DNA of 64,000 nt from NCBI GenBank assembly GCA_027886185.1, contig WOAB01000056.1:12710001-12774000 (forward strand), in the 5' to 3' direction. The stretch's first letter is position 1, and the number at the start of each line of letters is the position of its first letter. This stretch comes from Rheum nobile. Its lineage: Eukaryota; Streptophyta; Magnoliopsida; Caryophyllales; Polygonaceae. Under the pieces are notes generated by a model. The model made no database searches. It was not told the DNA's origin and saw only the letters and a program-made list of their open reading frames with translations. This document shows, in pieces, positions 10,836 through 20,114 of this stretch. Both the position numbers and the translations under genes were made by a program.

Positions 10836-12803
10836 TTAGTTTTTCCGAACCCAGACTAGCTTAGGCTGTTTGGGTGTAGGAGCAACATATTTGATTTTTG
10901 GAATTTTAGCATTCATTTTCTCCCTAGCAATACGAGCAATTTCTTCATTGTGTTTCTTCAGGAGACACTCTTGTTTGTAGTGACCACAGTGACCACAGTA
11001 CCAACAGATTCTTTGACACTTTAGATCAACATACTTACTATGTCCGGGCCAAATTGGTTTATTAGCAATCCTTGAATGAAAGTCAATATTATTGGACTTA
11101 TCGTTTTGAGATTGTTTCAACCAAATGGAATGAGCCTTATGTCCATGGTACCAAGCCTTGTTCCCATCAGTCGAATTTGAACAGTCTTTGTGATTGTTCC
11201 TTCTCGAGGAACTTTCCCCTTTTTCTTGTACTGACTGTTTTCCTTCGACTTCAGAACTTTTAGACTTGGTGCCATCAACAGGAAGCATAGGTTGATAACC
11301 AATTCCAAAGCGAGGTACTTCCTTCTTTTATGTTTTCTTTTCATTCTTGACCGCTACAAACACAATACATTTTGGCTTTTCCTTCTGTTCCTCACTGAGT
11401 TTAGATAGATCACTAGACAGTTTTGCATTGCCTAGTTTTAACATTAATGACTCGGATTCGAGTGAGGAGACAGAGGATTCTAGAGACATGATCTTCTCAG
11501 TGATTTTAGGACACTCATTGCAAGGATTTGGAGAAGAGGATGAAACTTTCTCAAGTTTGAGCACGTTTTCTGCCCAACCTTTGTTTTCCTTGATCAAACT
11601 TGAGATCGATTCATCCTTTTCTTCAATCTGCTCACTGAAAAGACTATTCTCATGAACGAGTTTTTTTATGAAGAAAATTAAGTGTTCCTTAAACTTGCTT
11701 TTCAAACTTGAGATGAGTTCAGATTCATTTACCTCAGCCTTATGCAGACCACCTTTTGATTCATCAGGATCTTCTATGGCCATCAAGCAGACATCCCTAG
11801 AGTGAGAAGATTCTTCATCATCTGAGTCAGAGTCACCCCATGTTGCGACCATTGCTTGCTTCCCTTCACGAACCGGAGGTAAACCAGCCTTTTTGTTGAA
11901 GCAGTTTTTGGCAAAGTGTCCCTTGTTTTGACAGTGGTAGCAAACGACATCCTTCGTGTCTTTGTTCCCTTCGGGGGACCGAGGGGTGTCTTTGTTTCGG
12001 GACCATATCTTCTTCATTGCTCTAGTGATGAGAGCAACATCTTCATCACCGTCCTCATCTTCATCTTCAACTTGAGATAAGTCAAAGGTGCATTCAACCT
12101 TTAAGGCAATGCTTTGAGCCTTCTCAATTCCTTTCTTGTTCATCTTATGGTTATAGACAGAGGCGTTGCTTTCAAGTTTGGCAACCACCTCTTCCATGGT
12201 GAGAGCCTTGACATCAGTCTGGGAGTAAAGAGCGAGAGCAATCGCATCCCACTGAGAGTTGAGGTCTTGCATGAAATGGTGAGTGAGCTTTCAGTCTGGC
12301 ATCTCTTCATCAAGGAACTCCAGTTGACCTACAATCCCCTGAAACCTGGAGTAGAACTCTTGAATGTGTTCTCCCTTTCCTTGAGAAATTTGATCGTATT
12401 CCTTCATCAAGGAAAGAATTCTGTTTTTCATGACATCTTCATTTCCATGATGGAGACGCCTTAAAGCATCCCAGATCTCCTTGGCAGTTTTGTAACCAAT
12501 GATTTTCTTGAGATCAGTGGAGAGTAGAGCCATGTGAAGGATCTTTTTGACTCTGCTATTCTTCTCCAGTTTTTTCCAATCTTCATATGTATAGTCAACC
12601 CTTGGCTTTGGCTTTGTAGTATCTTTTTCATTTGGAATAGCTATAGGGCCAACTTCAATGATTCTCCATACTTGACCATCGAGGGAACAAATATGAGATT
12701 TGATTTGTTCCACCCACCAGTCATATTCACCAGCCTTCAGAATTGGAGGCCGGCTTCCAGAATGAATCTCCAATTGCATTGCTTGACAACATCTTTCCTG
12801 CAA
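10836..12803 (-). pseudogene. Sirevirus gag with two in-frame stops
   Basis: Capsid/nucleocapsid gene, 656 codons in one uninterrupted register from Met at 12803 to TAG at 10836. It is broken only by TGA at 12293-12291 and TAA at 11330-11328. N-terminal Copia-type gag domain: WWVEQIKSHI, the AKEIWDALRRLHHG block and EFYSRFQGIVGQL. Middle: zinc knuckle CYHCQNKGHFAKNC (CX2CX4HX4C) and an acidic DSDSDDEESS stretch, then a heptad-rich segment. C-terminal part: a second knuckle, CWYCGHCGHYKQEC, then a basic region ending KLVWVRKN. Because no indel has occurred, readthrough or very recent decay are both possible. Confidence 0.85.
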
Positions 12804-12834
12804 AGTTTTTCACGAAAACAATCTAGAGCACCAG

Positions 12835-12846
12835 GCTCTGATACCA
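12835..12846 (-). promoter_or_regulatory. Primer-binding site (tRNA-iMet)
   Basis: Minus strand TGGTATCAGAGC, two bases inside the 5' LTR end, complementary to the 3' end of initiator methionine tRNA. It fixes the element's orientation. Confidence 0.9.
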
Positions 12847-12848
12847 AT

Positions 12849-13742
12849 TGTTGGATCGTTAGAGTTACGTCTGAGGGAACAAATGCTTTGTTCCCACAGA
12901 AGGTGCAGCGGAATATTATAGCAAGAAAGATAAAGTAAAGAACTCACGATGTATAGTGGAAACCTTAATCAGTCAAATAACTAATCAAGTAAAACCACTA
13001 CCTTCAAGTTTCTCGCTTGAGAGGATTTTGAAGAGTCTACTTGTCTTATTGATTTCTTGTTCGATTACACTTGTAGCCTGGACTCCAAACCCTAGACTTC
13101 CCACCTAGATTTGAATCTCTTCTACAACGGTGAATACGAACTCACTCTTCTAAGACTCACAAACACTTCAGTTTCTTTTTCTCTCAATTAAATGCTCTGA
13201 GTTCGTCCATAGAAATGAATCTCACACTCCTATAAATACAACTCGATAAACAATCGTAACAAGATAAAATATCTTTTTAAAATCGGCAACAAGAAGATAT
13301 TAAATAATCTGAAGAATATTATCTTAACCGCTTATTTTATCTAAGGAAGGATTTCCTAAGATAACATAATCGAAATAAGATAAAATCTTTATCTCTCCAA
13401 ATATATTATCTTAGGTGGAATTTCCTAAGATAACATAATCGGATTCTTCTCTCTCCAAATCTTCCCATCGGCGTGATCTCCTTGATTCCCTTTTCTGTGA
13501 CCGCGTGATCTTCAAAGATGATTCTCATAATCTCCACGCTAATTATCCTTCACTCCATTCGCAGCTTGAGTTTTGTTCGTCATTGATGTTCCTTAAGAGG
13601 TAACAAAGCATGTGGAGAAAACTTTGTTCCCTCTGCGATCCTTCGCTGCAATGGATCCCTTAGACAACTGTGTGATTCCTGAAACACTTGGTTATCCGAT
13701 TAGTTGAATGTTTGTTACCATCAAAACCTAAGGAATTCAACA
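12849..13742 (-). repeat. Sirevirus 5' LTR
   Basis: 894-bp partner of 6618-7511, bounded by the primer-binding site on one side and the ATAAG duplication on the other. Confidence 0.92.
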
Positions 13743-13747
13743 ATAAG

Positions 13748-15174
13748 ATTTATTAATACTTTATAGTGGAATAGTATCTCTCTCGTCTTCCCTTTTTCGT
13801 TATGGATAAGTTTTGTACTTGAGTTTTGACCATTCCAATTGAAGTAGTACACAAAGAGACTCCATCTTCTCTGTAATTTTATTGGTTTGTTTTGGTCCTG
13901 ATTAAGTTGTTGCTTTATTTTTTAACTAATTTAAACCTAAACATAATTTTGCCTCTAAGCACATGATATTATTAAGACGCATTCACTAATGACCAAAAAA
14001 ATAAATAAAAAGACCGAAAATGTATAATCTAAAATATCTAGTTAAATGAGATATTTCTCATCCCAAATGTTGCGCGTTATAATATTGTATATACAATAAT
14101 TAATTATTCAGTTCATGACCCGCCCAGTTATAGTTCCTATTCACGAATTTTTTTAGGAATATGTTACAGCTAAACCAAGCTGTAAATCCAATTTAGGAAT
14201 TTGGATGATAGAATGAAGATAAGGGAATTAATGTTCATGAAAACAACAATTCTAAAGACTCAATCGCGGATTAGAAGAGTAGAAAGATTACACAAGGAAT
14301 AAACTGAATTAAATACCATTCTGTTAGAGCTTTACTTGCTATTTAAGCTAATAATTCGGCCTAACCAACTCTAACAGATAATGACACGTGTCAATTTTAT
14401 CCACTAGCTCTTTACAGACTCTGCTCCAGCTCAGCATCTGCTCAGGACTAGTTCCCTGTAACAGAATAAACTGAAAATAATATATATGATTGAAAGTTAC
14501 ATTGAATTCTCCATATATCTCACCATTTTGTGCAATAACTAGAACACATTTGCTCCACGAAATAACAAAGCCTGCGCACAGGTTAGTCAAAACAATCGGA
14601 TGCTCAATTTTACTTTTTTTTTGTTAATGAATATTTACTTACCATTGGATTGGATTGGATTGGATTGGTTGTTCACTTGTTCTTGATCTGGTTTTTCTAA
14701 TTTCCGCTATAATAACTGTTCTCCTTTCATCAATAAATCTCTATTTTGGGTAATCAAAATGCATGTCATCTGTATAATTCATTAATTCCTGCACTTCTTA
14801 CCTGATCAAACTGAAATTCCTGTGTAGTCGTAGAGCTTAGGATATATCTTTCTAAGCAAAAGGAGTCTCACTCCCTTAACAAGAGATTTTGATCGACTTT
14901 GAACCTTGATTGTTCTTTGAGTCCTCTCTATACAAGGAAAGAGATTTGAACCCTAGCTAGAATTAACAAAGAGTGATTCGATATTCAAAGTTTTCTTGAG
15001 ATCGATATTAAAACACATCTCACGTTGAAAAGTTGGAAAATATACAAGTTCAATGAATTTCTTCTCTTATTGTTAATTGGTTTTAGTATGGAATTTCACT
15101 AGACTGATGTACTAGACTTTGTGTATACACGACCCTCAACTTATCGGCCCACATAAATTCTATAAGTTTGTTAA
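13748..15174. other. Intergenic, AT-rich, with an (ATTGG)n microsatellite
   Basis: No supported gene. A pentanucleotide run GATTGGATTGGATTGGATTGG occurs near 14647-14669. I searched this interval for an F-box exon to complete the following gene and saw none. Confidence 0.5.
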
Positions 15175-16278
15175 ATGGTTCTTTTAATTGTTCTTTGGTA
15201 TTCAATAGGCAAATCCTTCTACACAACCATGAGTGTTATGTCGTTTGCGGTTAAGGACCCTTTCCTCTTCTTCAAGCTCGGAAACTCTCTTCACTTGGTA
15301 CGTCTTGATTCAACCGAGCACGAAATAGTGTATAAACCTATAGAGGTTAACATCAAATCCCAATTGTCTAACGCTTACATAATCGGATCATGTAACGAAT
15401 ACTTGTGTTTATCCACCACTTCATCATCATCGTCATCACCACAGAGTAATCCAAATGGACAAAACAATACATTATTAATCTTCAATCCTTTCATGCCAAG
15501 AAACGTCAAAGAGTTTCCTTTAACATCCATGGAGGAACTCTCTTGGGCATATGGGTTTGGATTCGATCCAAAAACCCATGAACATAAGGTTGCTAGAGTA
15601 TATTATGCGAGAGACGGCGCTTCCACACAACATGTCAAAATCTTGAATGTAGGAACAAGTCAATGGACAACCTTGAATACACCATATGGAGTCTACATCC
15701 GTTCAAGGACTGCTAATTGTGCAAGAGGCGTCTATTTGAATAACGGGTGGATTTATTGGTTAGGCGAACGACAACCAACTATGTCGCATGTCATAGTAGG
15801 ACTCAGCCTCGATGAAGAGGAGTTCAAGGAAATCTCAATTCCGGATGCTCGGGGTTGTGATCATTACTTGATCAAAGCAAGAGGACGACTCGTTTTAGTG
15901 GTTAACGACAAGTCTAAGAATGAAATGCAAATATGGGAGTCGGAAGATTGTGGTGAGAAGGAGTTTCCTTGGAGAAGATCAAGGTTTGTGATTAGTAGTT
16001 TCAAGGAGAGTGTGATGGACCAACTTCACAGGGACGATGAACGAGAGACGTTTTTAAGAGGATTATACAATCTTACTCTCTATGATGTGATATGCCTTAG
16101 ACATGACAAGTTGTTGTTGCAGTTCGACAAAGGTGTTCTTTGCTATGATTTTGCAGTAAGAAAATTTGTTGATTTTGAAGTTGAAGGATTAGCGAATCTT
16201 GGAGGGAACCAGCAAGAGTTTGAGGCTGTTGTGTGCCATGGAAGTTTGAGGCCGTGGTTTGAAGTTGCAGGTAGGTAA
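15175..16278 (+). CDS. F-box-associated (FBA) domain protein lacking an F-box
   Basis: 367 codons; the Met at 15230 (MSVMSFAVKDP) is an alternative start. FBA domains bind the substrate in SCF ubiquitin ligases. Recognisable features: LLIFNPF near residue 100, YGFGFDPKTHEHKVARV (about 123-140), the GVYLNNGWIYWLG block (about 188-201), a Leu-Asp-Glu-Glu-Phe-Lys-Glu-Ile-type turn (LSLDEEEFKEISIP, about 212) and a late WRRSRFVIS strand. The usual 45-residue N-terminal F-box is absent. A possible 3' splice site (TTCAATAG at about 15203-15210) suggests a lost or unseen upstream exon. A GCAG/GTAGGTAA context near the end could be a donor. Frame intact, so gene or 5'-truncated pseudogene. Confidence 0.7.
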   Translation: MVLLIVLWYSIGKSFYTTMSVMSFAVKDPFLFFKLGNSLHLVRLDSTEHEIVYKPIEVNIKSQLSNAYIIGSCNEYLCLSTTSSSSSSPQSNPNGQNNTLLIFNPFMPRNVKEFPLTSMEELSWAYGFGFDPKTHEHKVARVYYARDGASTQHVKILNVGTSQWTTLNTPYGVYIRSRTANCARGVYLNNGWIYWLGERQPTMSHVIVGLSLDEEEFKEISIPDARGCDHYLIKARGRLVLVVNDKSKNEMQIWESEDCGEKEFPWRRSRFVISSFKESVMDQLHRDDERETFLRGLYNLTLYDVICLRHDKLLLQFDKGVLCYDFAVRKFVDFEVEGLANLGGNQQEFEAVVCHGSLRPWFEVAGR

Positions 16279-16542
16279 TTAATCATATAAATATATCATT
16301 TGTATATTATAATGTTGGAGTTCAAGGAGCTCAAGTATACAATTATAATGCATTGAAACACCCGATTAGTACTTAATTTGGATTAAGTATATAAGTTCAT
16401 ATGGTAATCCATTAGCAATATGTGATTGTGTATCTTTGTATTTACTAATTTCATTTGTATGCACTTAGTAAAAGGAAAAAAGAAGTTATAGGTTTGCTTG
16501 TGAATTGTGATTGAAATTATGGCTTGTTATAAATTATTCATG

Positions 16543-17102
16543 TGTCTTGAGAGTTGGGAAAGTCTCACGTCGACCAAACAACTAAACAAACAACAATATA
16601 TAAGGGAGGGAGAAGCCCCTACAAATTAATTTAAGTTTTTGTGTTAGAAAAGTGGATCCCTACCTTATATTAAAAAAAAAATCGATTAACCTCACCGCTC
16701 CCCGATTAACTACGGCCCACTAGAATTTAAGATGGTATCAGAGCGGGTCTGGTCCCGGGGTCGTTTCCTGGTAAATTAGCTAAGCCGGCCTTAAGGCTTG
16801 ATTCGAACATGGACAAGGTGTCCGTTCAATTCGGGGCTAGCCGCCCTTAAAGGCTTGTCAAGTGTCAACTAGACCACGCTAGTTGCACTTGAGGAGGGCG
16901 TGTTAAGAGTTGGAAAAGTCCCACATCGACCAAACAACTAAACAAACAACAATATATAAGGGAGGGAGAAGCCCCTACACATTAGCTTAAGCTTTTGTGT
17001 TAGAAAAGTGAATCCCAACCTTATATTAAAAAAATAATAAAAATAAAAATATCGATTAACCTCACCGCTCCCCGATTAACTACAGCCCACCGGAATTTAA
17101 GA
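16543..17102 (+). mobile_element. TRIM-type miniature LTR element
   Basis: Two direct repeats of about 190-200 bp (16543-16732, starting TGTCTTGAGAGTTGG; 16901-17102, starting TGTTAAGAGTTGG) share GGGAGGGAGAAGCCCCTAC and ACCTCACCGCTCCCCGATTA. The primer site TGGTATCAGAGC (16733-16744) follows the first, and a purine tract, GAGGAGGGCG, precedes the second. The interior is only about 168 bp and has no ORF. No clear target duplication was found, partly because the right end touches another element. Confidence 0.8.
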
Positions 17103-17697
17103 TGTTTGTGTTGTAAGGAGAGAAGAGAAAGCAAGAGAAAACTCCATTGAAGGAGAACTTCATTAACCAGTTGAGCCTCTGTTACAAGATGGAGAAGCCT
17201 TTTATAGATTACAGAAGAGGGAAGGTTAGTTATAACTAACTCACGTGCTGTGCACATGACACTACTCTAATACCCCCCTCAAATTGGAGGGGCTGGAAGC
17301 AAGCCCAATTTGGAAGAAGCAGAGGAGTGAGATGGCTCTGATAATGGCTTGGTGAAGACATAAGTGGTAGGCACATAGGACAAGGTAATGAGCCCTTAGC
17401 CAACTTGGAGCGAACGAAGTGACAGTCTATGTCGATGTGCTTCGTCCGTTTGTGGAAGACTGGGTTCTTCGCGATGTGTATGGTGGCTTGGTTGTCACAG
17501 TTGACAAGCACTGGAGCAACATCAGGAACTTGGAGCTCATGTAATAATCGAGTGAGCCAGGCAAGCTCAGCTGTTAAACGACGAATCGATTGATATTCCG
17601 CCTCTGCAGAAGATAAGGAGATGGTTGTTTGTTTCTTCGACTTCCATGAGATGGGGGAGAAGCCAATGTATGCTAAAATAAGTTGTCTTGTTGACAA
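17103..17697 (-). pseudogene. Ty1/Copia fragment: RNase H end plus part of 3' LTR
   Basis: Minus-strand frame from 17697 gives the diagnostic Copia RNase H core SWKSKKQTTISLSSAEAEYQ, then DNQATIHIAKNPVFHKRTKH and ..DCHFVR. After the VRSKLAKG segment the frame slips, and the expected C-terminus continues in another frame. A purine tract (GAGGGGGGTAT on the minus strand, about 17270-17280) and roughly 165 bp of LTR-like sequence with a TATAAAAGG box follow, ending at 17103 with ..AACACAAACA. The upstream part of the element is missing. Confidence 0.75.
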
Positions 17698-17894
17698 ATG
17701 ACATTACCTAATTATCTGGACCTAACACTCTCATACAATTATCTAATAATTATTTTATTTTTTACTTAACCGTTAACAATATATATATACACATATTTAT
17801 CCACATGGTCACGTTAGCTATTGTAAATTTCATTTGGTGCCCACAAATTTCTCAGAATCTAGATGGCAACCTCGAGTTATTATCAAAATTTTCA
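17698..17894. other. Short AT-rich intergenic stretch
   Basis: No gene seen. It ends in the CTCAT target duplication (17895-17899) of the next element. Confidence 0.4.
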
Positions 17895-18344
17895 CTCATT
17901 GTTGGATAAATTACTTTAATATTCTGACGCAAAAGCTGTATTTATTTTGTAAAGTGTGTTAACAGGCTGCGTTTACTCTAGTCTACTTTAGATTTAATTA
18001 TTCAGATGTAGCTCTAGGTGTATATTTCCTAGGCTCTTTTTTCTGATAGCTTTTGGGTCTCTTTAGTTTTCATTTTCCTCTATTTATTTTGTAACTCTCA
18101 GCTGATAATATACAACATATTTTCTCTCATCTCCATCTATCTCTTTTACTGACATGATATCAGAGCTTTGGGTACGACCCAAGCTTAGTTGGGAGGGCTT
18201 GAAGTATGAATGGATGAGGAGCATAGTCCAATCTCAGTTGGTAGAAGTGGGTTTCCTTTATTTGAACAGACTTCTTATGGAGCACCAGTGAGTAATGAGC
18301 TGAGAATGAACCTTAACAATTGGGTTTTTTTAATATTTCTAGAC

Positions 18345-18836
18345 TTCAGCCTTCATTGCTGAAAGTTTTCCCATCTCTTCCTTTCTTTCAGCCTTCATTG
18401 CTGGGATTTTTTATTTCTCTCTAGGAATGCAGCCTTCATTGCTGAACATTTTCTCCTCGGCCTTCAATTGCTGAGTGACTTTTTCAGCCTTCATTGCTGA
18501 ACATTTTCTCCTCAGCCTTCAATTGCGGAGTGACTTTTTCAGTCTTCATTGTTGAACTTTCTCACTGATGTCTTCAGCCTTCATAGCTGAGATTTTTAAC
18601 TGATTTCTTCAGCCTTCATTGCTGAACCTTTTCTCCTCAGCCTTCATTGTTGAGTGATTTTTTCAGCCTTTATTGTTGAACTTTCCCACCGAGTTCTTCA
18701 GCCTTCATTATTGAACCTTTTCTCCTCAGCCTTCATTGCTGAGTGATTTTTTCAACCTTTATTGCTGAACTTTTCCACTGAGTTCTTCAGCCTTCATTGC
18801 TGAACCTTTTCTCTAGTTTTTCAGCCTTCATTGATG
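18345..18836 (+). repeat. Array of TTCAGC-CTTCATT-GCTGAA inverted-repeat cores
   Basis: Sixteen copies of a 19-bp core, mostly TTCAGCCTTCATTGCTGAA, whose ends are complementary (TTCAGC/GCTGAA). They are separated by 8-30 bp of T-rich linkers such as TTTTCTCCTC and TGATTTTT. Variants keep the complementarity in part (GGCCTTCAATTGCTGAG, TCAACCTTTATTGCTGAA). No frame is open across it. Confidence 0.85.
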
Positions 18837-18866
18837 TAAAATCACGTCTTCCAAATAGTGGAACAA

Positions 18867-19063
18867 CAAGAAAAGAACCAAGTATGTTGAAATGCACAAA
18901 CCCTTCATTAAGGAGAAGATTGAAGCTGGAATCATCAAAACAGCCTACATACCAACTCAACGACATCTTGTTGATGTGCTTACTAAAAAGCCTTTACGGT
19001 AGCAGATTTCAAGAGCTTATTTCCAAGCTGGGAATAGATCTTTACAAACTCAGCTTGAGGGGG
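18867..19063 (+). pseudogene. C-terminal Copia RNase H remnant
   Basis: Gives KRTKYVEMHKPFIKEKIEAG and then AYIPTQRHLVDVLTKKPLR before TAG, after which a shifted frame gives FQELISKLGIDLYKLSLRG. This is the tail of Copia RNase H with one stop or frameshift, located as expected directly before the purine tract and 3' LTR. Confidence 0.8.
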
Positions 19064-19352
19064 AGTTTTGGATAAATTACTTTAATATTCTGACGCAAAA
19101 GCTGTACTTATCTTGTAAAGTGTGTTAGCAGGCTGCTTTTTCTCTAGTCTACTTTAGATTTAATTATTCAGATGTAGGATTTAATTATTCAGATGTAGCT
19201 CTAGGTGTATATTTCCTAGGCTCTTTTTCTAATAGCTTTTGGGTCTCTTTAGTTTCCATTTTCTTCTATTTATTCTGTAACTCTCAACTGGTAATATACA
19301 ACATATTTTCTCTCATCTCCATCTACCATCTATCTCTTTTACTGACACTCAT

Positions 19353-20114
19353 AAATCTTTTCTCAAAATCACGTTCTGTATCTTTTAATAGTATAACTTT
19401 TTTCTTAATCCAAAAAATTCAACAAAGAAAATTGACAAAATATTACACTTTTTTTTGGGAAGACAAATTATATACACTTATCATAATGAAGTAATAAAAC
19501 GAAAAAGAAGAAGAAATGTGAAGCTTTAAAGAGAGTTCCTGGTATAAAAATGGATATAAATTTAAAATTTTAAGCTTTAAAAAATGAAAGAAATGCTGCA
19601 AAATATTATACACAATTCCTCGAGATTATATGGGAATTTTGGCTATATCCATGGGGATTTTGGCTATATACATGGGTTGACATTTAAATTTAGTGGACAT
19701 CAAGCAAAATTTGCAAATCCTCATTAATTCCCCCAAGAATTTCCCAGAAAAACTTGAATACCAAACAAACCCAAGCTCTAAATTATCCCCAACTTAACTA
19801 AAAGCATGTTTTTGTTGGACCAATCAACCCATGACCGGAATCAACCTGAGTCAAAACCAAAATACCCCCAATAACAAGAAATAAATTTTTGTAGTAAGAG
19901 ATATGTTCTATGTATAATTTTACCAGGATATGATTCTCAGGTGACATAACTGAGTAGTACAAGCCACAGAAAATTAGTTAAAATGGAGGGCAAACCAGTA
20001 TTGAAACCGTATCCATGATACATAATGTCACATAGTAATAACACTACCAGAGCTATGGCTCCCCAAAGTCCGAACACGGGAATCCGAACGAGCAAAAAAA
20101 GTTAGATGAGAACC
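19353..20114. other. Intergenic, AT-rich
   Basis: No gene, repeat or element recognised. It includes the presumed 3' untranslated region of the minus-strand gene that ends at 20115. Confidence 0.4.

Larger units (their letters stand above)
6618..13742 (-). mobile_element. Internally deleted Sirevirus (Ty1/Copia) element
   Basis: Complete 7,125-bp LTR retrotransposon on the minus strand. Two 894-bp direct LTRs start TGTTGGATCG and end GGAATTCAACA as read on the plus strand. The 5-bp duplication ATAAG flanks it perfectly (6613-6617 and 13743-13747). Order along the minus strand: 5' LTR, tRNA-iMet primer site, gag, a short RNase H remnant, env-like gene, purine tracts, 3' LTR. The GATGATGCCAAAAGGGGG motif upstream of the 3' LTR, the two-knuckle gag and the extra 3' gene are Sirevirus features. 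Protease, integrase and most of reverse transcriptase are missing, so it is non-autonomous. Confidence 0.92.
17900..19347 (+). mobile_element. Small non-autonomous Copia element with intact ends
   Basis: 1,448 bp. LTRs at 17900-18154 (starts TGTTGGATAAATT) and 19066-19347 (starts TTTTGGATAAATT) both end TTTTACTGACA. The second is longer mainly because of a 21-bp tandem duplication (ATTTAATTATTCAGATGTAG) and a short ACCATCT insertion. Primer site TGATATCAGAGC at 18155; purine tract CTTGAGGGGGAG just before 19066. Perfect 5-bp duplication CTCAT at 17895-17899 and 19348-19352. The interior is a repeat array plus the last part of RNase H, so transposition would need proteins from another element. 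Confidence 0.9.

Noticed and set aside
12835..18166. GGTATCAGAGC-type sequences as possible tRNA genes
   Set aside because: Only 11-12 bases match tRNA, always next to LTR ends: they are primer-binding sites. No complete tRNA cloverleaf was seen in the window.
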